From: Aequorivita vitellina
Lineage (GTDB): Bacteria; Bacteroidota; Bacteroidia; Flavobacteriales; Flavobacteriaceae
DNA length: 64,000 nucleotides
Direction: 5' to 3'
Assembly (NCBI RefSeq): GCF_022008365.1
Contig: NZ_JAIRBA010000011.1
Span: 42,116-106,115, forward strand
In this document: in pieces, positions 44,114-54,011 of the stretch
How the letters are laid out: each line of letters starts with the position of its first letter
Position numbering within the stretch: position 1 is the first letter of the stretch
Translations under genes and position numbers: made by a program
Notes under the pieces: generated by a model
What the model was told of the DNA's origin: nothing
Seen by the model: the letters and a program-made list of their open reading frames with translations, nothing else
Database searches by the model: none

Positions 44114-45004
44114 ATGAATAAATTTTTTATCCTTTTCATTTTCGCTTCTCTCCTTCTGCAAAGCTGCGACGATGGCGATATTATTATAACCTCCTTCAAT
44201 TTTGACGATGCCCAACTTAAAAAATGTGGCACCTCTGGCAATCACGTTTTTTACAAGGTAAATCCCGAAGCCCTTGAAAGTCTTTCCCTGCGTTTAGGGG
44301 TTACAGACAGCCTTTATAAAATTGAAGGAATAAAAGAATACATCTTGAATGGCACCAGCAATTTTGTAAACTATCGCACCTACGACGGGGCTTTGGAGGC
44401 TAATTATTTTTGTAGTAGCATTCCGCCTACTTCGCCGCGGGTTACGGTAGATTATTTTGCGGCGTCGGGAATTGCTGAATTTACAACCGTTTTTATATAT
44501 GACGATAATGACGGTGTTCCCACTGATAAAGAATTTGATGGCGATACCGATGGCGATGGCATCCCTGATATTTACGATGAAGACGACGATGGCGACAACG
44601 TGCCAACTGCACGCGAACTGGACATTCAAAATGAAGATGGCGATAACAACCCACTAACAAATCCGTTAGATACGGATGAGGACGGAATTCCGGATTATTT
44701 AGACAATGACGACGACGGCGATGGCGTACTTACCCGTAACGAAGATAAAAACAGGGACCTGAACCCTAGAAACGATGTTACGGATCCAAATGTTGGCGCC
44801 GACTATTTAAACCCGGCAGTTGCCGACACTTACGAAGTAAATGAATATTACCAACACAAATACACGATTACCAAAAGCGTAAAAATTGTACTGAAAAACT
44901 TAGTGTTGGTAAGTGGAGAAGAAGAAATAACAATTGAAACACTAGTAATGGGAACGCTTGAAAACGTTGAAACCATTAATAAAACAAAGAAACCAGCATT
45001 TTAA
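44114..45004 (+). CDS. Lipoprotein with thrombospondin-3-like calcium repeats
   Basis: 296 residues. Lipobox Cys18 (LLQSC) after a short signal peptide. Residues about 130-212 contain five to six Asp-rich loops of the DxDxDGxxD kind (DTDGDGIPD, DEDDDGD, DNDDDGDGV), as in TSP type 3 repeats, which bind calcium and stiffen surface proteins. The N-terminal 120 residues are a separate domain without a known match. The C-terminal 75 residues are beta-rich. Presumably an outer-surface lipoprotein. Not part of an operon; the next gene starts after a 72-bp gap. Confidence 0.82.
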   Translation: MNKFFILFIFASLLLQSCDDGDIIITSFNFDDAQLKKCGTSGNHVFYKVNPEALESLSLRLGVTDSLYKIEGIKEYILNGTSNFVNYRTYDGALEANYFCSSIPPTSPRVTVDYFAASGIAEFTTVFIYDDNDGVPTDKEFDGDTDGDGIPDIYDEDDDGDNVPTARELDIQNEDGDNNPLTNPLDTDEDGIPDYLDNDDDGDGVLTRNEDKNRDLNPRNDVTDPNVGADYLNPAVADTYEVNEYYQHKYTITKSVKIVLKNLVLVSGEEEITIETLVMGTLENVETINKTKKPAF

Positions 45005-45076
45005 ATGTGTATTTGGTTTATTTGAAATATAGTTTATTTTTTCTTTTAACATTGTTTAATTATTTTGCAAAATTTA

Positions 45077-45604
45077 ATGCGAACACCTATTTACACCACA
45101 AAAAAACTTGAAAAGTTAATTAAGAAATTAATCCAGTCAGATTCAAACAACACTCCGGGCATTCTGGGAAAATGGAATGCAACCGTGTTTTATGTGGCTC
45201 GAAAAAAATGCTGGCTCATCTCCAATGCAAAATCCCAGTATTCAGTTATTTTAACGGACATTAAAGCTGCTGACTTAAAAAATATTGAGCAAATATTTAA
45301 AAATGCCTTTTACAGTCAATTGATATACGACGGCATTCTTGTAAAATACGACGCACTGAGCGCACAAATTGGCAAACTTGATTTTTACCGAACAGACAAT
45401 GACAGAAGAACAACCGGATTTCAAAATCAGCGGCTTCTAACCTTTGATTATTGGATATATGAATTTGGAAGTTTAGAGAATATGCCAATTAAAGAATTGG
45501 CAAGTAGGTTGAATTCAGAGTTAATTCACGTCGGGAAAGACCGAAAGATGTCTGATTACACCACCTCTATTGAAGAAATAAAAAAAGTATTGACGAATTT
45601 TTAG
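45077..45604 (+). CDS. Conserved protein of unknown function (DUF6933-like)
   Basis: 175 residues from the ATG at 45077 (MRTPIYTTKKLEKLIKK); the frame is open to a TTG at 45065. LGKWNATVFYVARKKCWLIS and YSVILTDIKAADLKN are the most structured parts. From memory it resembles the family named DUF6933, proteins of about 170-180 residues with an MxxyxTKKL start. No membrane segments, no catalytic motif that I can name. Isolated on the plus strand between the lipoprotein gene and a minus-strand Smr gene. Confidence 0.65.
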   Translation: MRTPIYTTKKLEKLIKKLIQSDSNNTPGILGKWNATVFYVARKKCWLISNAKSQYSVILTDIKAADLKNIEQIFKNAFYSQLIYDGILVKYDALSAQIGKLDFYRTDNDRRTTGFQNQRLLTFDYWIYEFGSLENMPIKELASRLNSELIHVGKDRKMSDYTTSIEEIKKVLTNF

Positions 45605-45685
45605 TGAAGCTAAAGCAATAAAGATATCAAGCAACATCAGCAACGCACAAAGCTTTCGAACCCCAAATTAATAATTTAATGAATA

Positions 45686-45710
45686 TGTCATACTGAGCGC
45701 AGTTGAAGTA
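45686..45710. repeat. Dispersed repeat of the TGTCATACTGAGCGCAG type
   Basis: TGTCATACTGAGCGCAGTTG at 45686 onwards closely matches a short repeat that I recall as very common between genes in Bacteroidota (tgtcat-ctgagcg-agtcgaag). Only one copy is in this window. It probably has no local regulatory role. Confidence 0.5.
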
Positions 45711-45727
45711 CTTATTTAACGAAATCC

Positions 45728-46273
45728 CTATTTCACATTTTGATAAATATAAACCTCAGTAGCCCCGCGCCCGTACTTTTGGTAGTCGGCATCGTAAAAC
45801 TTTAGGTTTTCGTAGCGATTAAAAAGGAATTCCAGCTCGGCGCGAAGCACCCCCTCACCTACTCCGTGAATAAAAACAACTTTTTGAATGCGTTTTGAAA
45901 TGGCAAAATCCAATTGTCTTTTTGCGGTATCTAGTTGAATGGTTAACATTTCATAATTGTCCATACCGCGGGTTTTTGGCACTAATTGATTAATGTGAAG
46001 ATCTACAACCATTGGCGGTAAGCTGCGTTCCTTGGGTTTTATGCGTTTGGTTTTTCCAGGTTTTTTGCTTTCTTTTTCTGAAAGCACTTCCGAAACATCC
46101 ATCTGCGCTAATTTTCTTTTTGAAAGCGAGCCATCCATAACAATAAGTTCGTGTTTAAAAAAATCTAATTCGAAGCCATCTGTGGTTATAATTGTTACTT
46201 CGTTACCTTTAACGGCAGTAACCACGCCCGAAATGGCATCGTCTAATACTGAAACTTTATCGTGTACTTTCAT
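45728..46273 (-). CDS. Smr domain-containing protein (MutS2-like C-terminus)
   Basis: 181 residues. The C-terminal Smr domain has the motifs VVDLHINQL and FIHGVGEGVLRAEL and ends in RYGRGATEVYI. The N-terminal 60 residues form a small SH3/KOW-like beta domain (KVHDKVSVLDDAISGVVTAV). Smr domains nick DNA or RNA and often act in ribosome rescue or recombination. This stand-alone form lacks the MutS2 ATPase. The true role is not established; a cytoplasmic nuclease is a reasonable guess. Confidence 0.85.
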   Translation of the reverse strand: MKVHDKVSVLDDAISGVVTAVKGNEVTIITTDGFELDFFKHELIVMDGSLSKRKLAQMDVSEVLSEKESKKPGKTKRIKPKERSLPPMVVDLHINQLVPKTRGMDNYEMLTIQLDTAKRQLDFAISKRIQKVVFIHGVGEGVLRAELEFLFNRYENLKFYDADYQKYGRGATEVYIYQNVK

Positions 46274-46453
46274 ATAATTTTAAACAACTTACTACTTCAA
46301 AATAACAGATTTTAAAAAAGCCTAAACCCCTCTTATCGAAAATATTACGTATTTTGCAGCGTTTTACGGATTATGTTGTATATTATTTTTAAATTTAACC
46401 CGTAAAAAGAAGTTGTTGGTGCCCCCCACCAAGACTTTTAAAAATGCAAAAAT

Positions 46454-48379
46454 ATGAAAAACCTACTACTCTTTTCAATCTTCCTTTTAACAACTGTTAG
46501 TGTTTTTGCACAATTGACTGTGAGACCAAATGGAGCAAGTGAATCATTTATATATGTAGACGATGAAGTCCTTTTCGTTGAAAAAGATGTGCGATTGTTT
46601 AGAAATAATGCCAATAATGATTTAGAAGCTAGTATTTATTTACGAAACAATGGACAATTGGTTCAAGGTAATAATAATAGAAAAAACAAAAAATCAGGCC
46701 AACTTTCGGTACAACAAAACACACCTGTTACAAACGCTTGGGCTTACTATTATTGGTGTTCGCCAGTGGGTGATCCGGGAATTGAAGGAAACCCCACAGA
46801 TAATGGCAACCAAAATTTTGGAGTTGGTTTGATTTATGAACCTACCAATAGTACCACCGCTGCACAACAAGTAGCTACAACTACAGGTCTTAATGGAAGC
46901 ACTGGCCCACTGAGAATTTCCACACGGTGGTTATATACTTTTGTAAATCCTGGTACGGAACGAGAGGGTAACTATCAAGCAATGGGTGGAGGTTTGAATG
47001 CTCCTCCTGGTTTTGGATTTACTATGAAAGGAGTGGGAACGGATGTTCCAGGAGGCGATCAAATTTACGAATTTAGAGGAAGACCTAATAACGGAACCTT
47101 TGAGGTAGAAGTCAAAGCTCCAGTTAATGGTGAAGCTCAAATGACCTTTACAGGAAATCCCTATCCTTCCGCTCTAGATCTTAACAAACTTTTTTATGAT
47201 AATGGAAATGGGGAATTAGGTGCAATTTGGTATTACGATGAGAACCGATCTGTTGCATCTCATTATTATTCCCAAAAACCTTTTGGATATGGAGTTTGGG
47301 TTCCGGACGAAAAAGATACCGACGCGAACAATACAGACAACTTCCCTAGCGGTTTTTATACGGCTGCACCTTTTTATATCTATAATGCTGGAGGAAGCAC
47401 TGGAACCGGGGCTGGTACTGGTGGTGCAGACCAGAATAAAAGGTATGCTCCAATAGGACAAGGCTTTATGTTCGTTGGTGAAGCCGATGGCACTGTAAAA
47501 ATTAGAAATAAACAAAGAGTTTTTTATAAAGAAGATACTGCTGGTTCCGTTTTCCAAAGGCCAGAAAGCGTTAATAGTTATGAAGGAAGTGATTCTCCAG
47601 AAACTGAAGGTAGAAATTATTCAACGGTTTCAGAAACAGCAAGTTTAAGTAACCGTACCCCAATGATGCGTCTGTGGGCTATTTTTGATAGAGCAGTAAC
47701 CAGAGATATGGTAATTGCTTTTTACGATCAAGCTACTGATGGTTATGACCGCGGTTTAGATGGCTTAAGCGCTCAAGATTTACATACAGATGCTTATTTC
47801 CCCATTGGCCCAGATAACGCTCGCCTTCCCTACGTAATTAACGGCACAAACTATGTGCCTGAAAAGTATATACCAATTGCTTTTAAAATTAGAAACACCA
47901 GCTTAATTGAGTTAAGATTGGTTGAGGAAATTAATCAGCCGTACGAGCGTGCGTATCTTTACGATAGTCAAGAAAACACATACAAACAATTAAATGGGGC
48001 CACGCTTGCAAGAGTTACGTTAACCTTGCCTCCGGGAACATATGACAATAGATTCTTTATATTCTTCCGCGGCACAAATAGACCGGGTGGAGAACCTGAC
48101 ACAGAATTAGATATTAAAAGTCTAGTTGCCGAAAACGTAAGCTTTTTCCAAAACAATCCTGGTAAACAGTTAGAGGTTAGAAATCCGGAGGGTTATGTAA
48201 TAAAAGCTGCTTCGGTTTACGATATGAGCGGGAAACTGGTTATCTCAGAAAAGAATTTAGGCGATAATACAAAATTCAGTTTCTTTACAGGAAATCTTAG
48301 TAGTGGCGTTTATCTGGTAAAATTAATTACCGAAAATGATATTGTTATCGACTACAAAGCTGTAGTTCACAATCAATAA
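46454..48379 (+). CDS. Secreted protein with T9SS type A sorting tail
   Basis: 641 residues. Signal peptide NLLLFSIFLLTTVSVFAQ. The N-terminal 550 residues lack a recognised catalytic domain. They contain YYYWCSPVGDPG and FTGNPYPSALDLNKL, features I recall in large secreted flavobacterial proteins. The last 75 residues are a T9SS type A sorting domain: KAASVYDMSGKLV, then NLSSGVYLVKLITE and a final VVHNQ. The tail directs the protein through type IX secretion to the surface. It fits porX and porQ in the same window. Terminator downstream. Confidence 0.88.
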   Translation: MKNLLLFSIFLLTTVSVFAQLTVRPNGASESFIYVDDEVLFVEKDVRLFRNNANNDLEASIYLRNNGQLVQGNNNRKNKKSGQLSVQQNTPVTNAWAYYYWCSPVGDPGIEGNPTDNGNQNFGVGLIYEPTNSTTAAQQVATTTGLNGSTGPLRISTRWLYTFVNPGTEREGNYQAMGGGLNAPPGFGFTMKGVGTDVPGGDQIYEFRGRPNNGTFEVEVKAPVNGEAQMTFTGNPYPSALDLNKLFYDNGNGELGAIWYYDENRSVASHYYSQKPFGYGVWVPDEKDTDANNTDNFPSGFYTAAPFYIYNAGGSTGTGAGTGGADQNKRYAPIGQGFMFVGEADGTVKIRNKQRVFYKEDTAGSVFQRPESVNSYEGSDSPETEGRNYSTVSETASLSNRTPMMRLWAIFDRAVTRDMVIAFYDQATDGYDRGLDGLSAQDLHTDAYFPIGPDNARLPYVINGTNYVPEKYIPIAFKIRNTSLIELRLVEEINQPYERAYLYDSQENTYKQLNGATLARVTLTLPPGTYDNRFFIFFRGTNRPGGEPDTELDIKSLVAENVSFFQNNPGKQLEVRNPEGYVIKAASVYDMSGKLVISEKNLGDNTKFSFFTGNLSSGVYLVKLITENDIVIDYKAVVHNQ

Positions 48380-48418
48380 ATACAGTTTAGCGGAAGGTAT
48401 CTTCAGCTATTATTAAAT

Positions 48419-48452
48419 AAAAAACGGCTTCGATATTTTCGAAGCCGTTTTT
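48419..48452. terminator. Bidirectional terminator between the sorting-tail gene and ornithine aminotransferase
   Basis: AACGGCTTCGA pairs perfectly with TCGAAGCCGTT over a short loop. Flanking A-run and T-run serve both convergent genes. Confidence 0.88.
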
Positions 48453-48489
48453 ATTTGATCGTTCTAAAATTATGCGAACTTTTAATTAT

Positions 48490-49731
48490 TTATTCAAACT
48501 CTTTAAGTGTTGAAATAATAATTGAAATGCAATCCATTAATTGTTCTTCATTCATCACCAATGGCGGCGCAAAGCGGATAATGTTTCCGTGGGTAGGTTT
48601 TGCCAGCAATCCGTTATCGCGAAGTTTTAAGCAAATGTTCCAAGCGGTGTCGCTATCTTCAGAATCGTTGATTACTATTGCATTTAGCAAACCTTTTCCG
48701 CGAACAAGTTTGGTAATACTGCTGGTTTCAATATATTTATTCAATTCACTTCGGAATAGTTTTCCAAGTTTTTCAGCATTTTCAGCTAAGTTTTCATCTT
48801 TAACTACACTTAACGCAGCCATTGCTACAGCGGCGGCCACAGGATTTCCACCAAAAGTAGAGCCGTGGTTTCCGGGCTGGATAACCTCCATAATATTATT
48901 ATTTGCCAAAACCGCAGAAACTGGATATGCTCCTCCACTCAATGCTTTCCCCAAAATCAAAAGATCGGGTTTTACGTTTTCGTGATCTACTGCAAGCAGT
49001 TTCCCGGTACGAGCTATTCCCGTTTGCACTTCATCTGCAATAAAAAGCACGTTGTGTTTTTCGCACAAGGCTTTTGCTTTGCGCAAATACCCTTCTGAAG
49101 GCACATAAACCCCAGCTTCTCCTTGAATAGGCTCTACCAAGAATCCGGCAATGTTTTTATTGCTTTCCAACTGCTGTTCAAGTTGTTCAAGATTGTTGTA
49201 TTCTATTTTTATAAACCCTTTGGTGTATGGGCCAAAATTTTTACGTGCAACGGGGTCGTTACTAAAGGAAATAATAGTAGTAGTTCTTCCGTGAAAGTTG
49301 TTTTCGCAAACAATTATTTCGGCTTCATTTTCATCTAAGCCTTTCTTTTCATAAGCCCATTTTCTACAGATTTTTAAAGCGGTTTCTACAGCTTCGGCAC
49401 CTGTATTCATAGGAAGCAATTTATCGAAATTAAAAAACTCGCAGGCAAATTTTTCATATTTCCCAAGCATATCATTATGAAAAGCGCGGGAGGTAAGCGC
49501 TAGTGTTTTTGCCTGTTGCATCATTGCATCGACAATTGTAGGATGGCAGTGACCTTGGTTTACGGCTGAGTAAGCTGAAAGAAAATCGTAGTATTTCTTG
49601 CCTTCAACATCCCACACATAAACGCCTTCGCCTTTATTTAAAACCACGGGCAGCGGGTGATAGTTATGGGCTCCATATTTGTTTTCTAAATCGATAGCTT
49701 TCTGCGAAGCTGTTTGCTCTAAAACTGACAT
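48490..49731 (-). CDS. rocD: Ornithine aminotransferase
   Basis: 413 residues. Class III aminotransferase: the PLP lysine is Lys262 in [12 protein letters not shown], and Asp233 is in [28 protein letters not shown] and [14 protein letters not shown] distinguish ornithine aminotransferase from acetylornithine aminotransferase. It transfers the delta-amino group of ornithine to 2-oxoglutarate, giving glutamate semialdehyde, which cyclises to pyrroline-5-carboxylate. That meets proline dehydrogenase (9798-10970) at the same intermediate. Single gene with terminator. Confidence 0.92.
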   Translation of the reverse strand: MSVLEQTASQKAIDLENKYGAHNYHPLPVVLNKGEGVYVWDVEGKKYYDFLSAYSAVNQGHCHPTIVDAMMQQAKTLALTSRAFHNDMLGKYEKFACEFFNFDKLLPMNTGAEAVETALKICRKWAYEKKGLDENEAEIIVCENNFHGRTTTIISFSNDPVARKNFGPYTKGFIKIEYNNLEQLEQQLESNKNIAGFLVEPIQGEAGVYVPSEGYLRKAKALCEKHNVLFIADEVQTGIARTGKLLAVDHENVKPDLLILGKALSGGAYPVSAVLANNNIMEVIQPGNHGSTFGGNPVAAAVAMAALSVVKDENLAENAEKLGKLFRSELNKYIETSSITKLVRGKGLLNAIVINDSEDSDTAWNICLKLRDNGLLAKPTHGNIIRFAPPLVMNEEQLMDCISIIISTLKEFE

Positions 49732-50167
49732 AAGATTGTAATAATTTTGAAGTAAAAAATGTTGTGATTCCTACTTGTGGAGAGAAATCATCCTTGGATT
49801 TGCAAAATTAACGATTATTATCTTTATAATTAAACCATATAATATAATTGTTGTTCATAAAAAGCAATGGCTGTATTGAGAAACACGTATGTTTTATAGT
49901 GTCCGCTGCGGTAAGTGGGTTTTGTTTTTTCCAATATTCAATGCCTACGCGTATTATAATTGGCTATGGCCACTTACATTTTGGTAATTAAGCGTTTGCC
50001 AATAAGCCAACCTTCCCATAAAACTCAATATACTTTATTAGGGTTGCATAATTGTTTTTTAGGTTTTATTTTTAATCGTTGTTGCAACTTGAAAGTATTT
50101 TAATTGAATATTTTAGCAGGCTGTTTTAAATAAACTTATTAACTTAGAGAAGCCACATAAATTACAC
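49732..50167. other. Spacer between ornithine aminotransferase and PAS kinase
   Basis: 436 bp with no credible gene. CAAAATTA at 49803-49810 reads TAATTTTG on the minus strand and may be the -7 box for the aminotransferase gene. Nothing else stands out; the promoter of the kinase gene should also lie here. Confidence 0.4.
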
Positions 50168-52018
50168 ATGAAAATTTATTCACATATAATAGATGACTTG
50201 GATTTGGGTGTTTGGGAATTTAACGTTGAAACCCAACATATTAACTGTAATGAAAATTGGGCGGCAATATTGGGATATACAGTTTCGGAATTGCAGCCAA
50301 TTACAACCGATACTTGGAACAATCTGTTTCATCCAAAATATATTGGGAAATCAAAAGATTTATTTAAAGCACATTTAGAAGGCAAAACCGAACAATACAA
50401 ATGCGAAATTAGATTAAAGCACAAAAAAGGCCACTATATTTGGATTTATGCACAAGGCAGAGTTGTAACGCGCAAGCAAAATGGCAAGCCTGTTTTGGTA
50501 GTAGGGACAAATAGAGATATTAGCGAAGAGAAAAAAGATCAATTAAAACTGAAACGGTATAAAGACATTTCAGAAATAGCCAGTGAGGTCGCGCAAACAG
50601 GCTATTGGGAAATAGATTATTTAACCAATTCTTTTTATTGGAGCCCCAAGAGCAAGGAAATTTATGGGGAATCTAAAGACTTTGAACCCAAGGAAAAGGA
50701 AGTACTAAATTATTTTCCCGAAGGCGAAAACAGGGAACGCGTTAAACAAGCAGTTAAGGATGCCGTTTTAAATAAAAAGAACTTCGATCTTGAAGTACAA
50801 GTTAATAGCCGGGATAAGTCGCTTAAATGGGTTCGAATGATTGGCATTGCTGAATTCAGAAAATCAAAATGTATCCGGTTATACGGAATTGTTCAAGATA
50901 TAGATGCATTTAAAAAGATTCAGATTAAAACGATAATTCAGGAAGAGCAATTTAGACAAACCTTTGTGCATGCGCCCATTGGGATGGCATTGGTTGACTT
51001 AGACGGAACGTGGCTAAAAGTGAACGAAGAAATATGTCACTTTTTAGGCTTTTCTAAAAAGGAGCTCTATGCTTTAACTTTTAAAGACATAACACATCCC
51101 CACGATCTTGAAAAAGACATAGAGTTGTTAACGGAATTGCTCAATGACGATCTTAAAAACTATCAAATGGATAAGCGTTATATCCGTAAAAACGGCGATG
51201 TTGTTTGGGCTAATTTATCGGTTTCGTTGGTGCGAGATGACGATGGTAATCCGCTGCATTTTGTCTCGCAAATACAAGATATAAACGAAAACAAAAAATT
51301 GACCGAAGCCATTCAGGATCAAAACAAGCGACTCATCAACTTTGCGTATATTGTATCTCACAACTTGCGGTCGCACACCGGCAATATTGCAATGCTATTA
51401 GATTTGATGATTCCCGAAATGGAAGATTCTTCAGAAAACGAATATATAGAACACTTAAAAACGGCTTCAAATAATTTAACTGAAACGGTAAAACACTTAA
51501 ATGAAGTAGTAGTTATAAACACTAAAATTTACGACAATCTGGTTCCGTTAAATTTGTATCGGTACGTTTCAAATGCATTGGGAAGCATTCAGGGCTTAGT
51601 GACAGCAACACATACAGCGGTAATTATTAATATTGAAAAGGAAATTTATATAGCAGGAATTCCCGCTTATTTAGAAAGCATATTGCTCAACTTTTTAACC
51701 AACGCTATAAAATATAAAACCCCAAAGGGTACGCCACGTGTAGAACTTTCGGCAAATAGCGAAGACGATAATATTCTATTAAAAATAAAAGATAACGGCG
51801 TGGGAATAAATTTAAAACGTGATGGCAAAAGGTTATTTGGTATGTATCAAACTTTTCACAACAATGAAGATTCCCGTGGTATCGGGTTATTTATAACCAA
51901 AAATCAAATAGAAGCAATGGGTGGGAAAATTGAAGTGGAAAGCGTAGTTGGTAAAGGCACCCAATTTACTATCTACTTCAAAAAATGGAAAACACAAAAC
52001 ACTATTTTAAACCAATAA
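50168..52018 (+). CDS. PAS-domain sensor histidine kinase
   Basis: 616 residues, no signal peptide or membrane segment, so a cytoplasmic sensor. Three PAS units at about 10-120, 135-250 and 262-375, each with PAC-like ends (GTNRDISEEKK, IVQDIDAFKK, QIQDINENKK). The phospho-acceptor is His398 in YIVSHNLRSHTGNI, a variant H-box frequent in Bacteroidota in place of SHELRTPL. ATPase motifs are NFLTNAIKYK, KDNGVGINL and RGIGLFITKN. The response regulator gene starts 10 bp after the stop, so the two form a two-component pair. The signal is unknown. Confidence 0.92.
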   Translation: MKIYSHIIDDLDLGVWEFNVETQHINCNENWAAILGYTVSELQPITTDTWNNLFHPKYIGKSKDLFKAHLEGKTEQYKCEIRLKHKKGHYIWIYAQGRVVTRKQNGKPVLVVGTNRDISEEKKDQLKLKRYKDISEIASEVAQTGYWEIDYLTNSFYWSPKSKEIYGESKDFEPKEKEVLNYFPEGENRERVKQAVKDAVLNKKNFDLEVQVNSRDKSLKWVRMIGIAEFRKSKCIRLYGIVQDIDAFKKIQIKTIIQEEQFRQTFVHAPIGMALVDLDGTWLKVNEEICHFLGFSKKELYALTFKDITHPHDLEKDIELLTELLNDDLKNYQMDKRYIRKNGDVVWANLSVSLVRDDDGNPLHFVSQIQDINENKKLTEAIQDQNKRLINFAYIVSHNLRSHTGNIAMLLDLMIPEMEDSSENEYIEHLKTASNNLTETVKHLNEVVVINTKIYDNLVPLNLYRYVSNALGSIQGLVTATHTAVIINIEKEIYIAGIPAYLESILLNFLTNAIKYKTPKGTPRVELSANSEDDNILLKIKDNGVGINLKRDGKRLFGMYQTFHNNEDSRGIGLFITKNQIEAMGGKIEVESVVGKGTQFTIYFKKWKTQNTILNQ

Positions 52019-52028
52019 ATAAAAAGCT

Positions 52029-52421
52029 ATGACAAAAATAAACTTAGCCTGTATAATAGACGACGACCCCATTTTTGTTTTTGGAACCAAAAAGATAATG
52101 CAAGTGGCAGATTTTTGTGAGAGCTTTATGGTTTTCCACAATGGTCGGGATGCATTAAATAGCCTTAAGGCAATTATTAAAGGTGGCGAAATACTCCCGG
52201 AGATAATTTTGTTAGATTTAAATATGCCCATTATGGATGGATGGGAGTTTTTAGAAGCCTTTACCGCAATTCCCACGCCGGTACAAATTAGAATTTATAT
52301 TGTGAGTTCTTCTTTAGACCCACAAGATATAAACCGCGCAAAGAATTTTAAAAGTGTAAATAATTACATCATTAAACCAATTGCTTTGGAAGCTATTAGC
52401 GATATAAAGAACGATTTATAA
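52029..52421 (+). CDS. Single-domain response regulator
   Basis: 130 residues, a receiver domain only. Acidic pocket IIDDDP near 9-14, phospho-acceptor Asp63 in LLDLNMPIMDG, and Lys near 117 in IIKPIALEA. There is no output domain, so it should signal through protein interaction or phosphotransfer, as CheY-like regulators do. It is translated just after the PAS kinase (10-bp gap) and is its likely target. Bacteroidota often pair an HNLRSH-type kinase with such a lone receiver. Confidence 0.92.
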   Translation: MTKINLACIIDDDPIFVFGTKKIMQVADFCESFMVFHNGRDALNSLKAIIKGGEILPEIILLDLNMPIMDGWEFLEAFTAIPTPVQIRIYIVSSSLDPQDINRAKNFKSVNNYIIKPIALEAISDIKNDL

Positions 52422-52497
52422 TTGTCTAATTTTAAATTACACGAATCATAGTCTTAAAGGTTCGTTTAAATGCCAAAAACGTTCTATTTTTGCGCCT

Positions 52498-53907
52498 ATG
52501 GCAAGAAAAAATAAAAGGGTGGTTTTAGAAAACCTTGAAGTAATTGATGCGGGAGCAAAAGGAAAAGCAATAGCAAAAGCGCCCGATGGCAGAGTGGTTT
52601 TTATAAATAATGCCGTGCCCGGCGATGTTGTAAACGTACAAACCCATAAAAAACGCAAAGCGTATTACGAAGGTTCTGCTATTTCAGTTTCAAAATATTC
52701 TGAAAAAAGAGCCGAGCCTGTTTGTCCGCACTTCGGTACCTGCGGGGGTTGCAAATGGCAAAATATGGGCTACGAGCACCAGCTATTTTACAAGCAGAAG
52801 GAAGTTGAGCAAAATTTAACCCGCATTGCCAAAGTAGAATTGCCGCCAATTCAGCCTATTTTGGGCTCTGAGAAACAATACTTCTATCGCAATAAAATGG
52901 AGTTTTCTTTTAGTGATAGCAAGTGGTTAACGCTGGACCAAATAAAAAGCGATGAAATAATCGAAAACCGAAATGCCTTAGGATTTCATATTCCCGGAAT
53001 GTGGGACAAAATTTTAGACCTCGATATTTGCTATTTGCAGGGCGACCCCAGCAACGCTATTCGCGATTTTGTAAAAGCAAAGGCCGAAGAATTAAACCTC
53101 AGTTTTTTCAATTCAAGAAATCAGGAAGGGTTTTTACGCACTTTAATGATTCGTACATCTTCAATTGGGGAGACTATGGTTTTGCTGCAGTTTTTTCACG
53201 AAGATGAAGAAAATAGAAAGCTTCTTTTACAGGCGATAGCTGAAGAATTTCTGCAACTCACATCACTTTTATACGTAATTAATTCAAAAGGAAACGACAC
53301 CATTTACGATCAAGATATTGAACTATTCTACGGAAGAGATCATATTTTTGAAGAAATGGAAGGTTTAAAATTTAAGATAAACGCCAAGTCTTTTTACCAA
53401 ACCAATAGCGAACAAGCCTACGAACTTTATAAAATAACCCGCGATTTTGCCGGTTTAAGTGGCGATGAATTAGTGTACGACCTTTACACCGGAACAGGCA
53501 CAATTGCGCAATTTGTGGCCAGAAAAGCTAAAAGAGTAATTGGTGTTGAATCTGTGCCCGACGCTATAAAGGCAGCTAAAGCAAACGCTAAATTAAACAA
53601 TATTGATAACGTTGAGTTTTACGTGGGCGATATGAAAAAGGTTTTTAATGAAGCATTTATTAATACCCACGGAAAACCAGACGTTGTAATTACAGACCCA
53701 CCGCGAGATGGCATGCACGCCGATGTTGTTGCACAGCTGCTCAATTTAGCCGCCGAAAAAATTGTTTATGTAAGTTGTAACAGCGCAACCCAAGCTCGCG
53801 ATTTAGCACTTTTAGATTCAAAATATAAAGTTACAAAAGTGCAGCCGGTAGATATGTTTCCACAAACGCATCACGTAGAAAATGTTGTATTTTTGGAAAA
53901 ACGTTAA
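52498..53907 (+). CDS. rlmD: 23S rRNA (uracil-C5)-methyltransferase RlmD-like
   Basis: 469 residues. An N-terminal TRAM domain (about 5-65) is followed by the Fe-S cysteines Cys76, Cys82 and Cys85 in CPHFGTCGGC and a fourth in DLDICYLQ. The SAM site is YDLYTGTGTIAQF, the catalytic motif DPPRDGMH, and the nucleophile Cys in VYVSCNSATQARD. The RlmD/RumA group methylates U1939 or nearby uridines of 23S rRNA. Two envelope-protein genes follow on the same strand after about 100 bp, a linkage I recall from other flavobacteria. Confidence 0.92.
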   Translation: MARKNKRVVLENLEVIDAGAKGKAIAKAPDGRVVFINNAVPGDVVNVQTHKKRKAYYEGSAISVSKYSEKRAEPVCPHFGTCGGCKWQNMGYEHQLFYKQKEVEQNLTRIAKVELPPIQPILGSEKQYFYRNKMEFSFSDSKWLTLDQIKSDEIIENRNALGFHIPGMWDKILDLDICYLQGDPSNAIRDFVKAKAEELNLSFFNSRNQEGFLRTLMIRTSSIGETMVLLQFFHEDEENRKLLLQAIAEEFLQLTSLLYVINSKGNDTIYDQDIELFYGRDHIFEEMEGLKFKINAKSFYQTNSEQAYELYKITRDFAGLSGDELVYDLYTGTGTIAQFVARKAKRVIGVESVPDAIKAAKANAKLNNIDNVEFYVGDMKKVFNEAFINTHGKPDVVITDPPRDGMHADVVAQLLNLAAEKIVYVSCNSATQARDLALLDSKYKVTKVQPVDMFPQTHHVENVVFLEKR

Positions 53908-54011
53908 TTCATCAAAAGAACAGAGATGGGTTTTAATTTTTTATAAATGTTTTGATGCGGTATTAGTCTTTCGTTTATGTCAAAAAGCCTTAGGTCTATT
54001 TAAAAAGAATT

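Noticed and set aside
48455..48985. 176-codon frame antisense to ornithine aminotransferase
   Set aside because: The aminotransferase shows all family motifs on the opposite strand; the antisense frame is a shadow.
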